A DNA stretch of 64,000 nt from positions 372,001 to 436,000 of the forward strand of contig NZ_FNBG01000001.1 of NCBI RefSeq assembly GCF_900102215.1, read 5' to 3'. Shown in pieces: positions 47,744 to 57,512 of this stretch. Position 1 is the first letter of the stretch, and every line of letters begins with the position of its first letter. Under the pieces are notes generated by a model that saw nothing but the letters and a program-made list of their open reading frames with translations, was not told where the DNA came from and did not search any database. This DNA comes from Fontibacillus panacisegetis. Its GTDB lineage: Bacteria > Bacillota > Bacilli > Paenibacillales > Paenibacillaceae. The position numbers and the translations under genes are program-made.

Positions 47744-48544
47744 TTAATAAGGAAGGAGCATCAGGATATGTACAAACGGAAATACCGTAATCCAGCTATC
47801 GCAACGGTCAAGTATACCTCCATGACCAGGCAGCAGTGTTCCCGAATCCTTAATGCCATACACCCTTTTATATGCTGATTGGATTAAATCGCCCATTTGA
47901 CCTACAATAGCTGCCGAAATACCTAGCAGGATAGCACGTCCAATTTCGAGCAGCCCCCCAGACAAGAGGGCAAAAATAAGTGAAACTACAACAGCAAGTA
48001 CAATCCCTCCGATTGCACCTTCAACTGTTTTGTTAGGGCTGATTACCGGCCACAGTTTATGTTTACCGAATCGACGACCTGTAAAATATGCCCCGGCATC
48101 GCTGCTCCAAATCGCAGCTAGCATCAAAAAAGTCCAGAACAGACCGTTTCCATCCGGTGTATTCCGCGTATATGCAATGTAAGTGAATCCTAATCCAATA
48201 TAAGCTAGACCAAGAAACAATAAAGCGGCTTGTGCAATGGGAATTTCATTCTTCGTTAGAACAGTAATAGCCAAAAACAAAAATAAGAAAAGCCAAAGTA
48301 TCGCCAAAGTCCCCAATGGCTTTTCAAGTCCTAGTGATTCCCATGGGAACGTTATATACAATATCCCTAAATACCCAATGACGGCGGTTCCTCCAAAGGC
48401 AGGGAGCTTAATCATACGAACGAATTCATAGAAGCCAATCAAGGCCATCAAAACAATTAGTGTTTGAAACGCAAGTCCACCGATGACACATAGACCGAGA
48501 AAAAATACACCGGCAACAATTCCTGTAATCAACCGCTGCTTCAA
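47744..48544 (-). CDS. cdsA: Phosphatidate cytidylyltransferase
   Basis: Membrane enzyme making CDP-diacylglycerol, the substrate of PgsA at the other end of the window. 266 residues with about 8 hydrophobic helices and the C-terminal family signature [18 protein letters not shown] followed by ILDRCDS. Start ATG ([12 protein letters not shown]). Confidence 0.95.
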   Translation of the reverse strand: MKQRLITGIVAGVFFLGLCVIGGLAFQTLIVLMALIGFYEFVRMIKLPAFGGTAVIGYLGILYITFPWESLGLEKPLGTLAILWLFLFLFLAITVLTKNEIPIAQAALLFLGLAYIGLGFTYIAYTRNTPDGNGLFWTFLMLAAIWSSDAGAYFTGRRFGKHKLWPVISPNKTVEGAIGGIVLAVVVSLIFALLSGGLLEIGRAILLGISAAIVGQMGDLIQSAYKRVYGIKDSGTLLPGHGGILDRCDSWITVFPFVHILMLLPY

Positions 48545-48565
48545 CTACCTACACCTTCCATTCTA

Positions 48566-49333
48566 CTATGATAATCCGCCGTATCTTCTCGTACGCCGCT
48601 GATATTCAGCAACTGCTTCGTATAATTGTTGACGTCCGAATTCGGGCCAGTAAATGTCGGTGAACCATAGTTCACTATAAGCCGCCTGCCAGAGCATAAA
48701 ATTACTCAATCTCAGTTCACCGCTTGTGCGGATCAAAAGATCAGGATCTGGTAATCCAGACGATAGCATATTTAAGGATATCATTTCCTCCGTAATATCT
48801 TCAGGAGCAACAGTTCCATCTTTAACTTCTCTGGCAATCTTCTTCACACTCTCTGTAATTTCCCGTCGACTGCCATAATTAAGTGCAAAATTCAATATAA
48901 GTCCAGTATTATTCTTAGTTCGTTCAATGGCTTCCTGCATAGCAGCGAAAGTATGAGGAGGTAAATCCTCTGTATGCCCCATCATTTGCACCTGAACGTT
49001 CTTTTCAATTAATTCATCCAATTCCAGAGCCAAAAATTCTTGTGGAAGCGACATTAGAAAATCAACTTCATCTTTTGGCCTTTTCCAGTTCTCTGTAGAG
49101 AATGCATAGAGCGTCAATATTGAAATCCCGAGTTCATCCGCCGCTATTGTCGCCCTTTTGACAGCCTTCATTCCGTTACGATGTCCGACAATCCGCGGCA
49201 ATCCCAGTCTGCGAGCCCAGCGGCCATTACCATCCATAATGATAGCGACATGCTTTGGAATGTTTCCATCTGCAACTTCCGCAGTAGGCTGACTATTCCT
49301 TTTTTTCCACCAGGGTTGAAACAACTTAATCAT
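48566..49333 (-). CDS. uppS: Undecaprenyl diphosphate synthase
   Basis: cis-prenyltransferase that makes the C55 lipid carrier for cell-wall synthesis. IIMDGNGRWA with catalytic Asp34, GHRNGMKAVK, and the C-terminal LLIRTSGELRLSNFMLWQ are intact. 255 residues; the first 25 are a variable extension. GGAGGAAAAGG before ATG. Confidence 0.96.
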   Translation of the reverse strand: MIKLFQPWWKKRNSQPTAEVADGNIPKHVAIIMDGNGRWARRLGLPRIVGHRNGMKAVKRATIAADELGISILTLYAFSTENWKRPKDEVDFLMSLPQEFLALELDELIEKNVQVQMMGHTEDLPPHTFAAMQEAIERTKNNTGLILNFALNYGSRREITESVKKIAREVKDGTVAPEDITEEMISLNMLSSGLPDPDLLIRTSGELRLSNFMLWQAAYSELWFTDIYWPEFGRQQLYEAVAEYQRRTRRYGGLS

Positions 49334-49360
49334 TCCTTTTCCTCCAGCCGGTGATGAAAA

Positions 49361-49390
49361 AGAGACAAAACCCCACCGTAAATGGAGGGG
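49361..49390 (-). terminator. Rho-independent terminator after frr
   Basis: CCCCTCC (49390-49384) with GGTGGGG (49377-49371), one mismatch, followed by TTTTGTCTC TTTTT on the minus strand. Confidence 0.7.
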
Positions 49391-49404
49391 CCGCTTTTCA
49401 TCTC

Positions 49405-49959
49405 TTAAACTTCCATGATCTCTTTCTCTTTCGCAGCGAGCACTTTATCTACTTCTGCAATAAACTTATCTGTTGATTTCTGGATATCTTCCTGATGTCT
49501 GCGCGATTCATCTTCAGAGATATCACTTTTCTCAAGCTTCTTGATATCATCGTTAGCATCACGACGAATGTTGCGGATAGCTACTTTACCTTCTTCTCCG
49601 AATTTCTTCGTCATCTTCACGAGTTCAACGCGGCGTTCTTCAGTCAGTGCCGGGATCGACAAACGTATGGAAATACCATCATTTGCAGGAGTCAGTCCAA
49701 GATCCGACTTCTGGATTGCACGTTCGATATCAGCCAAAGAAGACTTATCCCAAGGCTGAATCATCAAAGTACGTGAATCTGGTGTATTAATGTTAGCAAG
49801 CTGATTTACAGGAGTCATTGCTCCGTAATATTCAACTTGAACGCGATCAAGTAGCGAAGGATTAGCTCTCCCGGCGCGAAGCGTCGCAAGATCTCTTTTA
49901 AGTGCCTGAATCGCTTTATCCATGCGTTCTTCAGCATGAGCTTTGATCGTTTGTGGCAT
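49405..49959 (-). CDS. frr: Ribosome recycling factor
   Basis: Splits post-termination ribosomes with EF-G. 184 residues with the expected helices ([22 protein letters not shown] and [10 protein letters not shown] are contiguous family blocks, here named by parts). It starts directly behind pyrH (no gap), with GGGAG 11 bases before ATG. Confidence 0.96.
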   Translation of the reverse strand: MPQTIKAHAEERMDKAIQALKRDLATLRAGRANPSLLDRVQVEYYGAMTPVNQLANINTPDSRTLMIQPWDKSSLADIERAIQKSDLGLTPANDGISIRLSIPALTEERRVELVKMTKKFGEEGKVAIRNIRRDANDDIKKLEKSDISEDESRRHQEDIQKSTDKFIAEVDKVLAAKEKEIMEV

Positions 49960-50721
<762 letters not shown>

Positions 50722-50744
50722 CTACTCTCAAAAGGCGTCAGGTT

Positions 50745-50770
50745 AAAAAAGAAGGAACACGAAGTGTTCC
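50745..50770 (-). terminator. Rho-independent terminator after tsf
   Basis: GGAACAC-TTC-GTGTTCC, then TTCTTTTTT on the minus strand; textbook shape. Confidence 0.92.
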
Positions 50771-50818
50771 AAGATATGCTTACCGTTCTATAGATATTAT
50801 ATGGTAATCGTGTATTAA

Positions 50819-51469
50819 TTAGTTTTTCACTTGAGCCATAACTTCTTCTACGAAGTTATCCACTTTTTTCTCCAAACCTTCACCAAGTTCAAAACGAACG
50901 AAGCGACGGATTGAAATGTTTTCACCGATGGTGCTGATTTTTTCATTCAGCAAATGTGAGATAGTCTTGTCAGGGTCTTTAACAAAGCTTTGTTCCAACA
51001 AGCAAAATTCCTCATAGTATTTACCAATGCGGCCTTCAACCATTTTTTCAACGATTTTTTCTGGTTTGCCTTCATTCAAAGCTTGAGCCTTCAAGATTTC
51101 CTTTTCTTTTTCTACGTCTTCTTGAGGAACTTCTTCACGACGAACGTAACGTGGGCTAGATGCAGCAATATGCATTGCGATATCACGTGCAAATTCTTTA
51201 AATTGATCTGTCTTGGCAACGAAGTCAGTTTCGCAGTTGATTTCTACCAATACGCCGATGCGGCCACCAGCATGGATGTAAGATTCAACAACACCTTCAG
51301 TTGCAATACGACCTGCTTTGTTTGCAGCCGCTGCAAGACCCTTTTCACGAAGCAATTCAGTCGCTTTAGTCAAATCACCGTTAGCTTCCTCAAGCGCCTT
51401 TTTGCAATCAAGCATACCTGCACCAGTTTTTTCACGTAGTTCTTTTACCGCTTTAGCATCAACAGCCAT
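50819..51469 (-). CDS. tsf: Elongation factor Ts, short form
   Basis: Nucleotide exchange factor of EF-Tu. The N-terminal UBA-like part and [14 protein letters not shown] are conserved. 216 residues, well below the roughly 290 of Bacillus subtilis, so the second core subdomain is reduced, as in other short EF-Ts proteins. Flanked on both sides by terminators, while rpsB-tsf are still expected to be co-transcribed in part. Confidence 0.95.
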   Translation of the reverse strand: MAVDAKAVKELREKTGAGMLDCKKALEEANGDLTKATELLREKGLAAAANKAGRIATEGVVESYIHAGGRIGVLVEINCETDFVAKTDQFKEFARDIAMHIAASSPRYVRREEVPQEDVEKEKEILKAQALNEGKPEKIVEKMVEGRIGKYYEEFCLLEQSFVKDPDKTISHLLNEKISTIGENISIRRFVRFELGEGLEKKVDNFVEEVMAQVKN

Positions 51470-51529
51470 GTTAGAATACCCTCCAAATCATGATTTAGAA
51501 ATCAAACTTGCATTTTGAACTTTCTCTTT

Positions 51530-51569
51530 AAAAAAAGGGTAGTGAGAGGTTTGCACCTACCAACCACCC
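51530..51569 (-). terminator. Terminator-like hairpin between rpsB and tsf
   Basis: GGGTGGT (51569-51563) with ACTACCC (51543-51537) and an inner AGGT/ACCT, followed by TTTTTTT (51536-51530). Probably a partial terminator that sets S2 above EF-Ts. Confidence 0.75.
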
Positions 51570-51606
51570 TTCTTCATTTAATTCAATCATTTATATAGAT
51601 ACCTGA

Positions 51607-52305
51607 TTAAGCTGTAGTTTGTTCACCTTGGTTAGCTTCAATCACTGCATCTGCCATTTTTCCTGTCAACAATTTAACAGCGCGAATCGCGTCGTCGTTA
51701 CCAGGAATAACGTAGTCGATTTCATCCGGATCGCAGTTAGTATCAACGATACCTACGATTGGAATACCAAGTTTGCGAGCTTCTGCTACTGCAATGCGCT
51801 CTTTGCGTGGATCAATTACGAACAGGGCGCTAGGCAACCCTTTCATGTTCTTAATCCCGCCGAGGAATTTCTCAAGGCGATCTTTCTCTTTGCGAAGAAT
51901 GATAACTTCTTTCTTCGGCAATACGGAGAAAGTACCGTCTTCTTCCCAAGCTTCAAGTTGTTTCAAACGATCGATACGTTTTTGAATGGTTTGGAAGTTA
52001 GTCAGCGTTCCGCCGAGCCAGCGTTGGTTAATGAAGTATTGACCAGCGCGTTCTGCTTCTTCCTTAACAGAGTCTTGAGCTTGTTTCTTTGTTCCTACGA
52101 AGAGGATTGTACCATTGTCTTCTGCAATACTCTTAACAAAGTTGTAAGCTTCTTCGACTTTCTTTACCGTTTTTTGCAAATCGATAATGTAAATGCCGTT
52201 TCTTTCAGTGAAGATATAACGATCCATTTTCGGGTTCCAACGACGTGTTTGGTGTCCGAAGTGTACGCCTGCTTCAAGCAGTTGTTTCATGGAGATTACT
52301 GCCAT
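51607..52305 (-). CDS. rpsB: 30S ribosomal protein S2
   Basis: 232 residues from ATG at 52305 ([18 protein letters not shown]), with AGGAGGTG upstream. The signatures [10 protein letters not shown] and [17 protein letters not shown] are present. First gene behind its own strong promoter; a leader of about 120 bases contains a small hairpin. Confidence 0.97.
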   Translation of the reverse strand: MAVISMKQLLEAGVHFGHQTRRWNPKMDRYIFTERNGIYIIDLQKTVKKVEEAYNFVKSIAEDNGTILFVGTKKQAQDSVKEEAERAGQYFINQRWLGGTLTNFQTIQKRIDRLKQLEAWEEDGTFSVLPKKEVIILRKEKDRLEKFLGGIKNMKGLPSALFVIDPRKERIAVAEARKLGIPIVGIVDTNCDPDEIDYVIPGNDDAIRAVKLLTGKMADAVIEANQGEQTTA

Positions 52306-52370
52306 CTTCACGCACCTCCTAAAATTGGTTTTTTTGATGCTTCCTCCGCCAGTATCATTTCCCGTCAAGA

Positions 52371-52387
52371 CTTCAACTTTGTTGAAG
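52371..52387 (-). promoter_or_regulatory. Hairpin in the rpsB leader
   Basis: CTTCAAC-AAA-GTTGAAG, a perfect 7-bp stem about 40 bases behind the predicted transcription start, with no T tract. Confidence 0.45.
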
Positions 52388-52432
52388 CACCCTTAACGAA
52401 ATCAACAAGCGTGCGTTATAACACCGTCAATT

Positions 52433-52461
52433 AATATACCATAACTAAAAATGGGATGCAA
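52433..52461 (-). promoter_or_regulatory. Sigma-A promoter for rpsB
   Basis: Minus-strand TTGCAT (52461-52456), 17 bases, TATATT (52438-52433) with an upstream TGG. Confidence 0.7.
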
Positions 52462-52486
52462 ATGGATTTTACATAGAATCTTAATA

Positions 52487-53134
52487 CTAATACTTCGGTT
52501 TGGCGGTTAGCTTCGTAATAATGGAATTAAAATCTTCACCAATCTCAAAATTATACGTACCTGTACGAATTTTAGTGTTGACCTTCTTATCTTTTGCCCG
52601 CTTGATAAAAGCTTCCTTGTCAGTAATTACACCAGATTTCTCAAGCCCTTCAGCTATCCCAGTCAGGGTGCTGCCTGAAACGATCTTGTACTCCACAATC
52701 ACTTTCTTTGGCTTTGCCGGAGCTGCAGGAGCTGCTGGTTGTTCCGTGGACGGCGTTGTCACAGGCGATTCATTATTCACTGAAGAAACCTTTTTGTCCT
52801 GTGGGGTCTGAGGTTCTTCAGGAGTGGCAGGTTTTTTCGTTTCTTCGACTGGTTTAGTCTGGGATTCTCCTTGATTAGAAGAGGACTCAGGTTCACCATC
52901 CAGACCACCTGACTCATCAAGCGACTCCATCTTCTGCTTCCATTCTTCTTCAGTTAGAAGCTCCGTACCGTTCTCCACAACTTTTAAATCAAGTTCCTTT
53001 GCTGCATCTTCTATCTTTTGTTTCGTCCACAATTGACCTGTTTGGCTCTGGCCTAGATTCATCAATTGGAGTAATAATGCTCCTATGATCAACCCAATAC
53101 CAAGCCCCATCATAAAATGGCGATTTTTAAACAT
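52487..53134 (-). CDS. Membrane protein with MltG-like N-terminal domain only
   Basis: A 215-residue protein: a membrane helix (GLGIGLIIGALLLQLMNLG), a Ser/Glu/Pro/Lys-rich linker, and about 70 C-terminal residues (IVSGSTLTGIAEGLEKSGVI... TGTYNF) that look like the LysM-like substrate-binding part of endolytic transglycosylase MltG. The catalytic MltG/YceG domain itself is absent, so it is not expected to be an enzyme. Start codon overlaps the SwrB-like gene stop by one base. Last gene of the motility operon; no terminator before the rpsB promoter. Confidence 0.7.
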   Translation of the reverse strand: MFKNRHFMMGLGIGLIIGALLLQLMNLGQSQTGQLWTKQKIEDAAKELDLKVVENGTELLTEEEWKQKMESLDESGGLDGEPESSSNQGESQTKPVEETKKPATPEEPQTPQDKKVSSVNNESPVTTPSTEQPAAPAAPAKPKKVIVEYKIVSGSTLTGIAEGLEKSGVITDKEAFIKRAKDKKVNTKIRTGTYNFEIGEDFNSIITKLTAKPKY

Positions 53135-53745
53135 TAGGTTGCCTCCCTCTTAGCTAACTGAAGGATAAGCTGGATTTCACCTCGTTGAATCCCAATCGTT
53201 TTGGCGATCATATCTATTGATTTGCCCTTCTCGTATAGATCAAACAACTCCGGGTACCTGTCACGAACAGATTCCGGAGCTTTCGTATCCAAATCGGCAG
53301 AATGATCTGGATGAGGTTGATCAGCAGCTAATACCGCCAATTGTTCAATAACATCGCTTGAAACCGGAATTACTGCCTCTTCCACAGCATAGCTAGTTTT
53401 CATAGCTGGTGCAGCTTCCGCAATATGCTCGACAGCCTTTCCGATTGTGGTGTTATTTCGGGATACTTGCTCCACTTCTATCATACGTTTACGCAATTCT
53501 ACAATCTGTTCCTGCTGTGCCAGCTGCTTGGAGGCAAAATCCTGTTTCATTTGAGCGACGAGATCAATAAGCTCATCGTTCTCCTTTTCAATCTCTGACA
53601 TATACTGCTCCAGAGTTGTTTCAAGCTCACCAATCCCGTTATTTACAGGAGCAGTAGTAGATTTGCGACTAGGTATTAACATAGCATAAACCACCACTGC
53701 TAATCCAAGCAGAACAATGTAGAACCATGGATCTCCAAATGACAT
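53134..53745 (-). CDS. SwrB-like membrane protein (DUF6115 type)
   Basis: 203 residues: N-terminal membrane helix (WFYIVLLGLAVVVYAML), a predicted coiled coil (about 45-100, rich in Glu/Gln/Lys), a Ala-rich middle and a C-terminal helix-turn-helix-like segment (YPELFDLYEKGKSIDMIAKT). In Bacillus the protein between sigD and rpsB is SwrB, which promotes flagellar basal-body assembly; topology and place agree, sequence identity cannot be judged here. ATG at 53745 has GAGG 6 bases upstream. Confidence 0.7.
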   Translation of the reverse strand: MSFGDPWFYIVLLGLAVVVYAMLIPSRKSTTAPVNNGIGELETTLEQYMSEIEKENDELIDLVAQMKQDFASKQLAQQEQIVELRKRMIEVEQVSRNNTTIGKAVEHIAEAAPAMKTSYAVEEAVIPVSSDVIEQLAVLAADQPHPDHSADLDTKAPESVRDRYPELFDLYEKGKSIDMIAKTIGIQRGEIQLILQLAKREAT

Positions 53746-53786
53746 TGTTATCCTCACCTTTGTTGAAACATTCATTTATAGAGGTT

Positions 53787-53954
53787 GTTCAAAAAGTCAA
53801 CTTTTGATCACGAAGTAACACCAAGAAGTATATTCACATCGAATCTTGAATTCATCCGGTACTTCTGGTGCTCACGTACCCACTATGTACGCTCCGCTCC
53901 TCAGTCCCTAGATTCATCCAACCTTCTCGGTGCTGAAAATCTGACTTTTTGAAC
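53787..53954. repeat. 168-bp inverted-repeat element with internal repeats
   Basis: Perfect 13-bp inverted ends GTTCAAAAAGTCA (53787-53799) and TGACTTTTTGAAC (53942-53954). Inside, ATTCATCC...CTTCT.GGTGCT occurs twice in direct order (about 53851-53872 and 53912-53933), and CACCAAGAAGTA near the left end is complementary to both. There is no open frame of note. It sits within the motility operon, between a hydrophilic small gene and the SwrB-like gene. Looks like a non-autonomous, MITE-like or REP-like unit. Confidence 0.7.
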
Positions 53955-53971
53955 TTTCATTTAAATACTCT

Positions 53972-54292
53972 TTAAAGAGAGAAATCTATGTGCTTTCCTT
54001 TATAGGGATGCTCCGCCATTTGTTCTTTCTCCTGCTCTGCATGACTATCATCTTGTTTGGAATGTTCAGCATGTTGCTCTGAAGAACTGTTTCCATCACG
54101 TCTTACAGTAGTATTATGAGCACTCTCATCAACACCAGTGCTTCGCATGCGATCTTGTTCGTCTTTCTTGATGTTTTGAGCAGCGAGCAAGTTCTGATCG
54201 ATTTGAGGCCGTTGTTGTCCTTCATTCTGAATTCGTCCTGCCTCGCTCGTTCGCGGAATCGCGATTTGCATTTCAACGGGCTTCATATTCAT
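53972..54292 (-). CDS. Small hydrophilic protein of the motility operon
   Basis: 106 residues, very polar (Gln, Glu, Asp, His, Ser), no membrane helix, probably disordered, ending in a more hydrophobic HPYKGKHIDFSL. Not recognised. GAGGTG precedes the ATG at proper distance and the gene fits between fapA and the repeat element, so it is likely real. No function can be proposed from sequence. Confidence 0.65.
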   Translation of the reverse strand: MNMKPVEMQIAIPRTSEAGRIQNEGQQRPQIDQNLLAAQNIKKDEQDRMRSTGVDESAHNTTVRRDGNSSSEQHAEHSKQDDSHAEQEKEQMAEHPYKGKHIDFSL

Positions 54293-54327
54293 AGGATCAC
54301 CTCATCGATTGTAAGAACAAATGGTTA

Positions 54328-55734
54328 CTAGACGTAAGCCGACATCGAAATGTCTCCCTCACTATAATAGAAAGACATTCGAGAAATAGGCTCTTTTATA
54401 TACTTCGTATACCGACCGATCACAATTTTGGAACCACCATAGATCATTTTTAGTACATCCACACGCGCTTTTCCAGTCTCCTCAAGAGCTTTTTCGATAT
54501 CCAGCATACGTTCCTTCATATCATTAATCTCTTGGGTTTGTGATTTTTTGGTCAATCCAAGCTTGGAGCGCATCGCTACCTTATCTGGAGTCAGCTTACC
54601 GAATGAAGCTAATTGATCCAATAAAGAAAGCGCCTTCTCAGTCTTATCCAAATTAACATGAATATCCTTCACATTTTGACGTAGCTCCTGCAGCTCATTC
54701 CGCAGTTCCGGCAATACGCCAACCTCAATTGATGTGGTTGTGGACATTGGGTTACCGATGATTCTTGCAGTAACACGTTCCCCGGCCTGAATGCTGCCAC
54801 CAACAATCAATCCTTTAGATCCGCTGCAAACAACGTCTTTACCTGCACGAATGTTGGAATGCATTATACTTTGCGAGACGATGACGTCTTCCCCAGCTAC
54901 CACATTCCCATCCTGTATAAAGGAGCTCTTTACCTGATGCCCGGCCTTCACGATGCCTTTATTGTAACCGATAATGCCGCCGGAGATCTCAATAGAACCA
55001 TCAGCGTACAATTCAGCGCCTTCTACACCGCCGATTACACGAATATCACCGGCTGCAGTGATTTTAAAACCGGTCAGAACATTTCCTCTCACAACGACAG
55101 TTCCAACAAAATCAATGTTTCCAGTACTATAGTCAACATTTCCATTAATTTCGTAAATAGGGAACACATTGAGCTTATCTTTATCCGTTTGCGTAACTAA
55201 CCCATCGATAGCAGCATACAGAGCAGTCTGCTCAGGATTCAGAACTACGTTCTTGCCAATTTTAAAACGAGCTGCTTTACCTTCCTTGGCAGCGATGGTA
55301 TCACCCGTAACAGCCGTTCCCGGACGACCGGGTACAGGAGGAACAAGCTCGGCAATCAATTGTCCTCTACGTACATTATTCAGACGTGTAATGTCTTTAT
55401 AATCGACCGTCCCGTCTTCTGATTCAGCCGGCTTTTTCGTCTCATCATCAAAGCTGACTGCGTAACGAATTTTCCCATTCTCACCTTGAACCGACTCAAT
55501 CCCTATTGCAATCGGCGTTCTGCTAAAGAAATATTCTTTGGGATTTATCGCAAAGCTGTTTACGATATCCTCCTGAATTCCGTATTTAATGCCCTCTCCC
55601 CGCAAAAAATGAAGGAGAGCTTCTGCTGTACAAGAAAACTCTTCTACCTTCATTATGAATTGCAGGTAGGCTACTGTCTTGTCATCATTAAGAGTAACAC
55701 CAAGAATCTTTCCCAAATCACCCGTATGCTCCAT
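54328..55734 (-). CDS. FapA-family (DUF342) flagellar assembly protein A-like
   Basis: 468 residues from ATG at 55734 (GGGGGG box). The middle is a right-handed beta-helix/polymer-forming type region with Gly-rich turns (GNVDYSTGNIDFVGTVVVRG; ADGSIEISGGIIG), followed by a coiled coil and a C-terminal beta part, the DUF342/FapA plan. Members near motility genes are called flagellar assembly protein A; in other species FapA helps localise flagella. Located right behind sigD, where Bacillus subtilis has none. Confidence 0.8.
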   Translation of the reverse strand: MEHTGDLGKILGVTLNDDKTVAYLQFIMKVEEFSCTAEALLHFLRGEGIKYGIQEDIVNSFAINPKEYFFSRTPIAIGIESVQGENGKIRYAVSFDDETKKPAESEDGTVDYKDITRLNNVRRGQLIAELVPPVPGRPGTAVTGDTIAAKEGKAARFKIGKNVVLNPEQTALYAAIDGLVTQTDKDKLNVFPIYEINGNVDYSTGNIDFVGTVVVRGNVLTGFKITAAGDIRVIGGVEGAELYADGSIEISGGIIGYNKGIVKAGHQVKSSFIQDGNVVAGEDVIVSQSIMHSNIRAGKDVVCSGSKGLIVGGSIQAGERVTARIIGNPMSTTTSIEVGVLPELRNELQELRQNVKDIHVNLDKTEKALSLLDQLASFGKLTPDKVAMRSKLGLTKKSQTQEINDMKERMLDIEKALEETGKARVDVLKMIYGGSKIVIGRYTKYIKEPISRMSFYYSEGDISMSAYV

Positions 55735-55779
55735 TGGTCGTCCCCCCTTACAATCATTCATTTCGTAAAAGACAATTCT

Positions 55780-56568
55780 TCAATCCTCATGCATTAATAA
55801 GTCACGGTGTTTTTCTAAACTACCACGAAGTCGTAAAATTGCTTTCGAATGAAGTTGTGAAATGCGTGATGGTGACAACGACATCACTTCAGCGATTTCA
55901 CTAAGCGATAAATCTTCATAATACAATAAGGAAACTACCGTACGTTCTTTATCGGTTAATTTCTCAATTCCTTTTGCAAGAGACTCTCGCAAATAGAACT
56001 CCCGTACTTTATAGTCAGGATTTTTAGCCTTTTCGTCAACGAGTAATGTAAGACGGGTCTCAGATTCTTCTTCACGAATCGGATCCTCCAGGGAACAAAG
56101 CGTCATAACAGCAACTTCCTGAAGCATTCCCTGGAATTCCTTCTCTGTTAAATTCAAATAATCGCTCATCTCGGAATCCGTTACCGAGCGAAGATACTGC
56201 TGCTCCAGATGTTGATAGCCTTCTTCTATTTTTTTAGCTTTTTCTCTGACAGAACGAGGTACCCAATCACCCTGTCTCAAGCCGTCAAGTATAGCTCCCC
56301 TGACCCTCCATGAAGCATAGGTCTCAAACTGAAGCCCCCGTTTGTAATCAAATTTCTCAACAGCATCGATCAGTCCCATTACGCCGTTGCTTGCTAAATC
56401 ATCTTTTAATACATTTTTGGGCAGACCGACGGCCAGACGTCCTGAAACGTAGTCGACAATATGCAAATACTTCTCGATAAGTTGTTTCTTTGCCTCTAAA
56501 TCTCCATTTTCCTTCCAATTTTCCCATACATCGGCATGATTCAGAGTGGAAGTCTTCCGTTCGTTCAA
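55780..56568 (-). CDS. sigD: Motility sigma factor SigD (FliA/WhiG family)
   Basis: 262-residue sigma-28 type factor controlling late flagellar, chemotaxis and autolysin genes. Region 2 (DDLASNGVMGLIDAVEKFDYKRG, shown in parts; FETYASWRVRGAILDGLR), region 3 and region 4 (LSLSEIAEVMSLSPSRISQ) are intact. Start TTG with GGAGGGTG. It sits between a small membrane protein gene and fapA. Confidence 0.95.
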   Translation of the reverse strand: MNERKTSTLNHADVWENWKENGDLEAKKQLIEKYLHIVDYVSGRLAVGLPKNVLKDDLASNGVMGLIDAVEKFDYKRGLQFETYASWRVRGAILDGLRQGDWVPRSVREKAKKIEEGYQHLEQQYLRSVTDSEMSDYLNLTEKEFQGMLQEVAVMTLCSLEDPIREEESETRLTLLVDEKAKNPDYKVREFYLRESLAKGIEKLTDKERTVVSLLYYEDLSLSEIAEVMSLSPSRISQLHSKAILRLRGSLEKHRDLLMHED

Positions 56569-56583
56569 TTGCCTTCACCCTCC

Positions 56584-57012
56584 TTAGTTTTCTGTCAGGT
56601 GACGAACAACATTAGCCAGCTCTACAGGATCTTTGTCGTCAGGTGTCTTAACTAATTTCGGTGGATTTAATGGTGCAAAATCTTGAGGCTGAGCCTGGGA
56701 CTGAGAACTTGGAGGTTGTTTTAATAAATCATTCAATTCCTCACTCTCATCAGGAGTCATTAAATCAAGATTAGTACCTTTACCGTCTTGAGCTTGCAAA
56801 GCTGCCATTTCCTCAACCGCAAGGTCTGGGGGAAGCTCTTTCAAAAAACCGATCACCCAGTAGACAGCGAATGAGAGAACAAACCAAACGACAAATGCAA
56901 TAATTCCACGGAATAGGCTTGTTGAGAACAAGTTATTCCCGGCGGATACAGCAAAACTTATTAGAAAACCAATGAAACCAAACAACAAGCAATATCGCAT
57001 TTTTCCTGTCAT
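56584..57012 (-). CDS. Two-helix membrane protein between cheD and sigD
   Basis: 142 residues from ATG at 57012 (AAAGGA upstream). Two membrane helices (YCLLFGFIGFLISFAVSAG and FRGIIAFVVWFVLSFAVYW) and an 80-residue acidic/Pro/Gln-rich cytoplasmic tail. Not recognised; the place is not occupied in Bacillus subtilis. Overlap with the cheD end suggests coupling. A role in motility is suggested only by position. Confidence 0.72.
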   Translation of the reverse strand: MTGKMRYCLLFGFIGFLISFAVSAGNNLFSTSLFRGIIAFVVWFVLSFAVYWVIGFLKELPPDLAVEEMAALQAQDGKGTNLDLMTPDESEELNDLLKQPPSSQSQAQPQDFAPLNPPKLVKTPDDKDPVELANVVRHLTEN

Positions 57013-57014
57013 GG

Positions 57015-57512
57015 CTACAATTCCTTTATACCCTTTTGTACACTGCGTATGAACAATATTCCACTTTCGCAATTCAGCTCAATGGTACGTCCGTAATTTC
57101 CCCCCGTATCTTCCCCAACAAGCGGAATGCCAAGATCAGATAATATGGTTTTACAGGATTCCACATTACGAGGACCGATTCGCATCGAATCCCCAGTACC
57201 CGCAAACGTAAACATTTGCGAGCCGCCTGCCATTTTGGCGACAAGTCGCTTCTTGGACGCACCTAGCTTAAGCACTTCCTGAACTAGCTTCGGTACCGCA
57301 GTGTCCGCATACTTCGCTAAGTTCAATGCCCCTTCTCGTGCAATTTCGGATGATGGCAGCATTACGTGAGCAAGTCCCGCTACCTTCTCTACTGGATCAA
57401 ATAGTGTTACCCCGACACAGGATCCAAGACCAGTAGTACGAATTAATCCATACTCTGAAATTACGTTCAAATCGGCCATTCCAACTTTTACGATACGTTG
57501 CTCATCAATCAT
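57015..57512 (-). CDS. cheD: Chemoreceptor glutamine deamidase CheD
   Basis: Deamidates receptor glutamines and works with CheC. Catalytic Cys32 in GLGSCVGVTLFD and His49 in AHVMLP; 165 residues. Overlaps cheC by 8 bases. Confidence 0.95.
   Translation of the reverse strand: MIDEQRIVKVGMADLNVISEYGLIRTTGLGSCVGVTLFDPVEKVAGLAHVMLPSSEIAREGALNLAKYADTAVPKLVQEVLKLGASKKRLVAKMAGGSQMFTFAGTGDSMRIGPRNVESCKTILSDLGIPLVGEDTGGNYGRTIELNCESGILFIRSVQKGIKEL

Noticed and set aside
51619-52434. A 271-codon plus-strand frame antisense to rpsB
   Set aside because: Composition (Phe, Cys, Asn rich) is typical of antisense shadows; rpsB and its promoter occupy the region.
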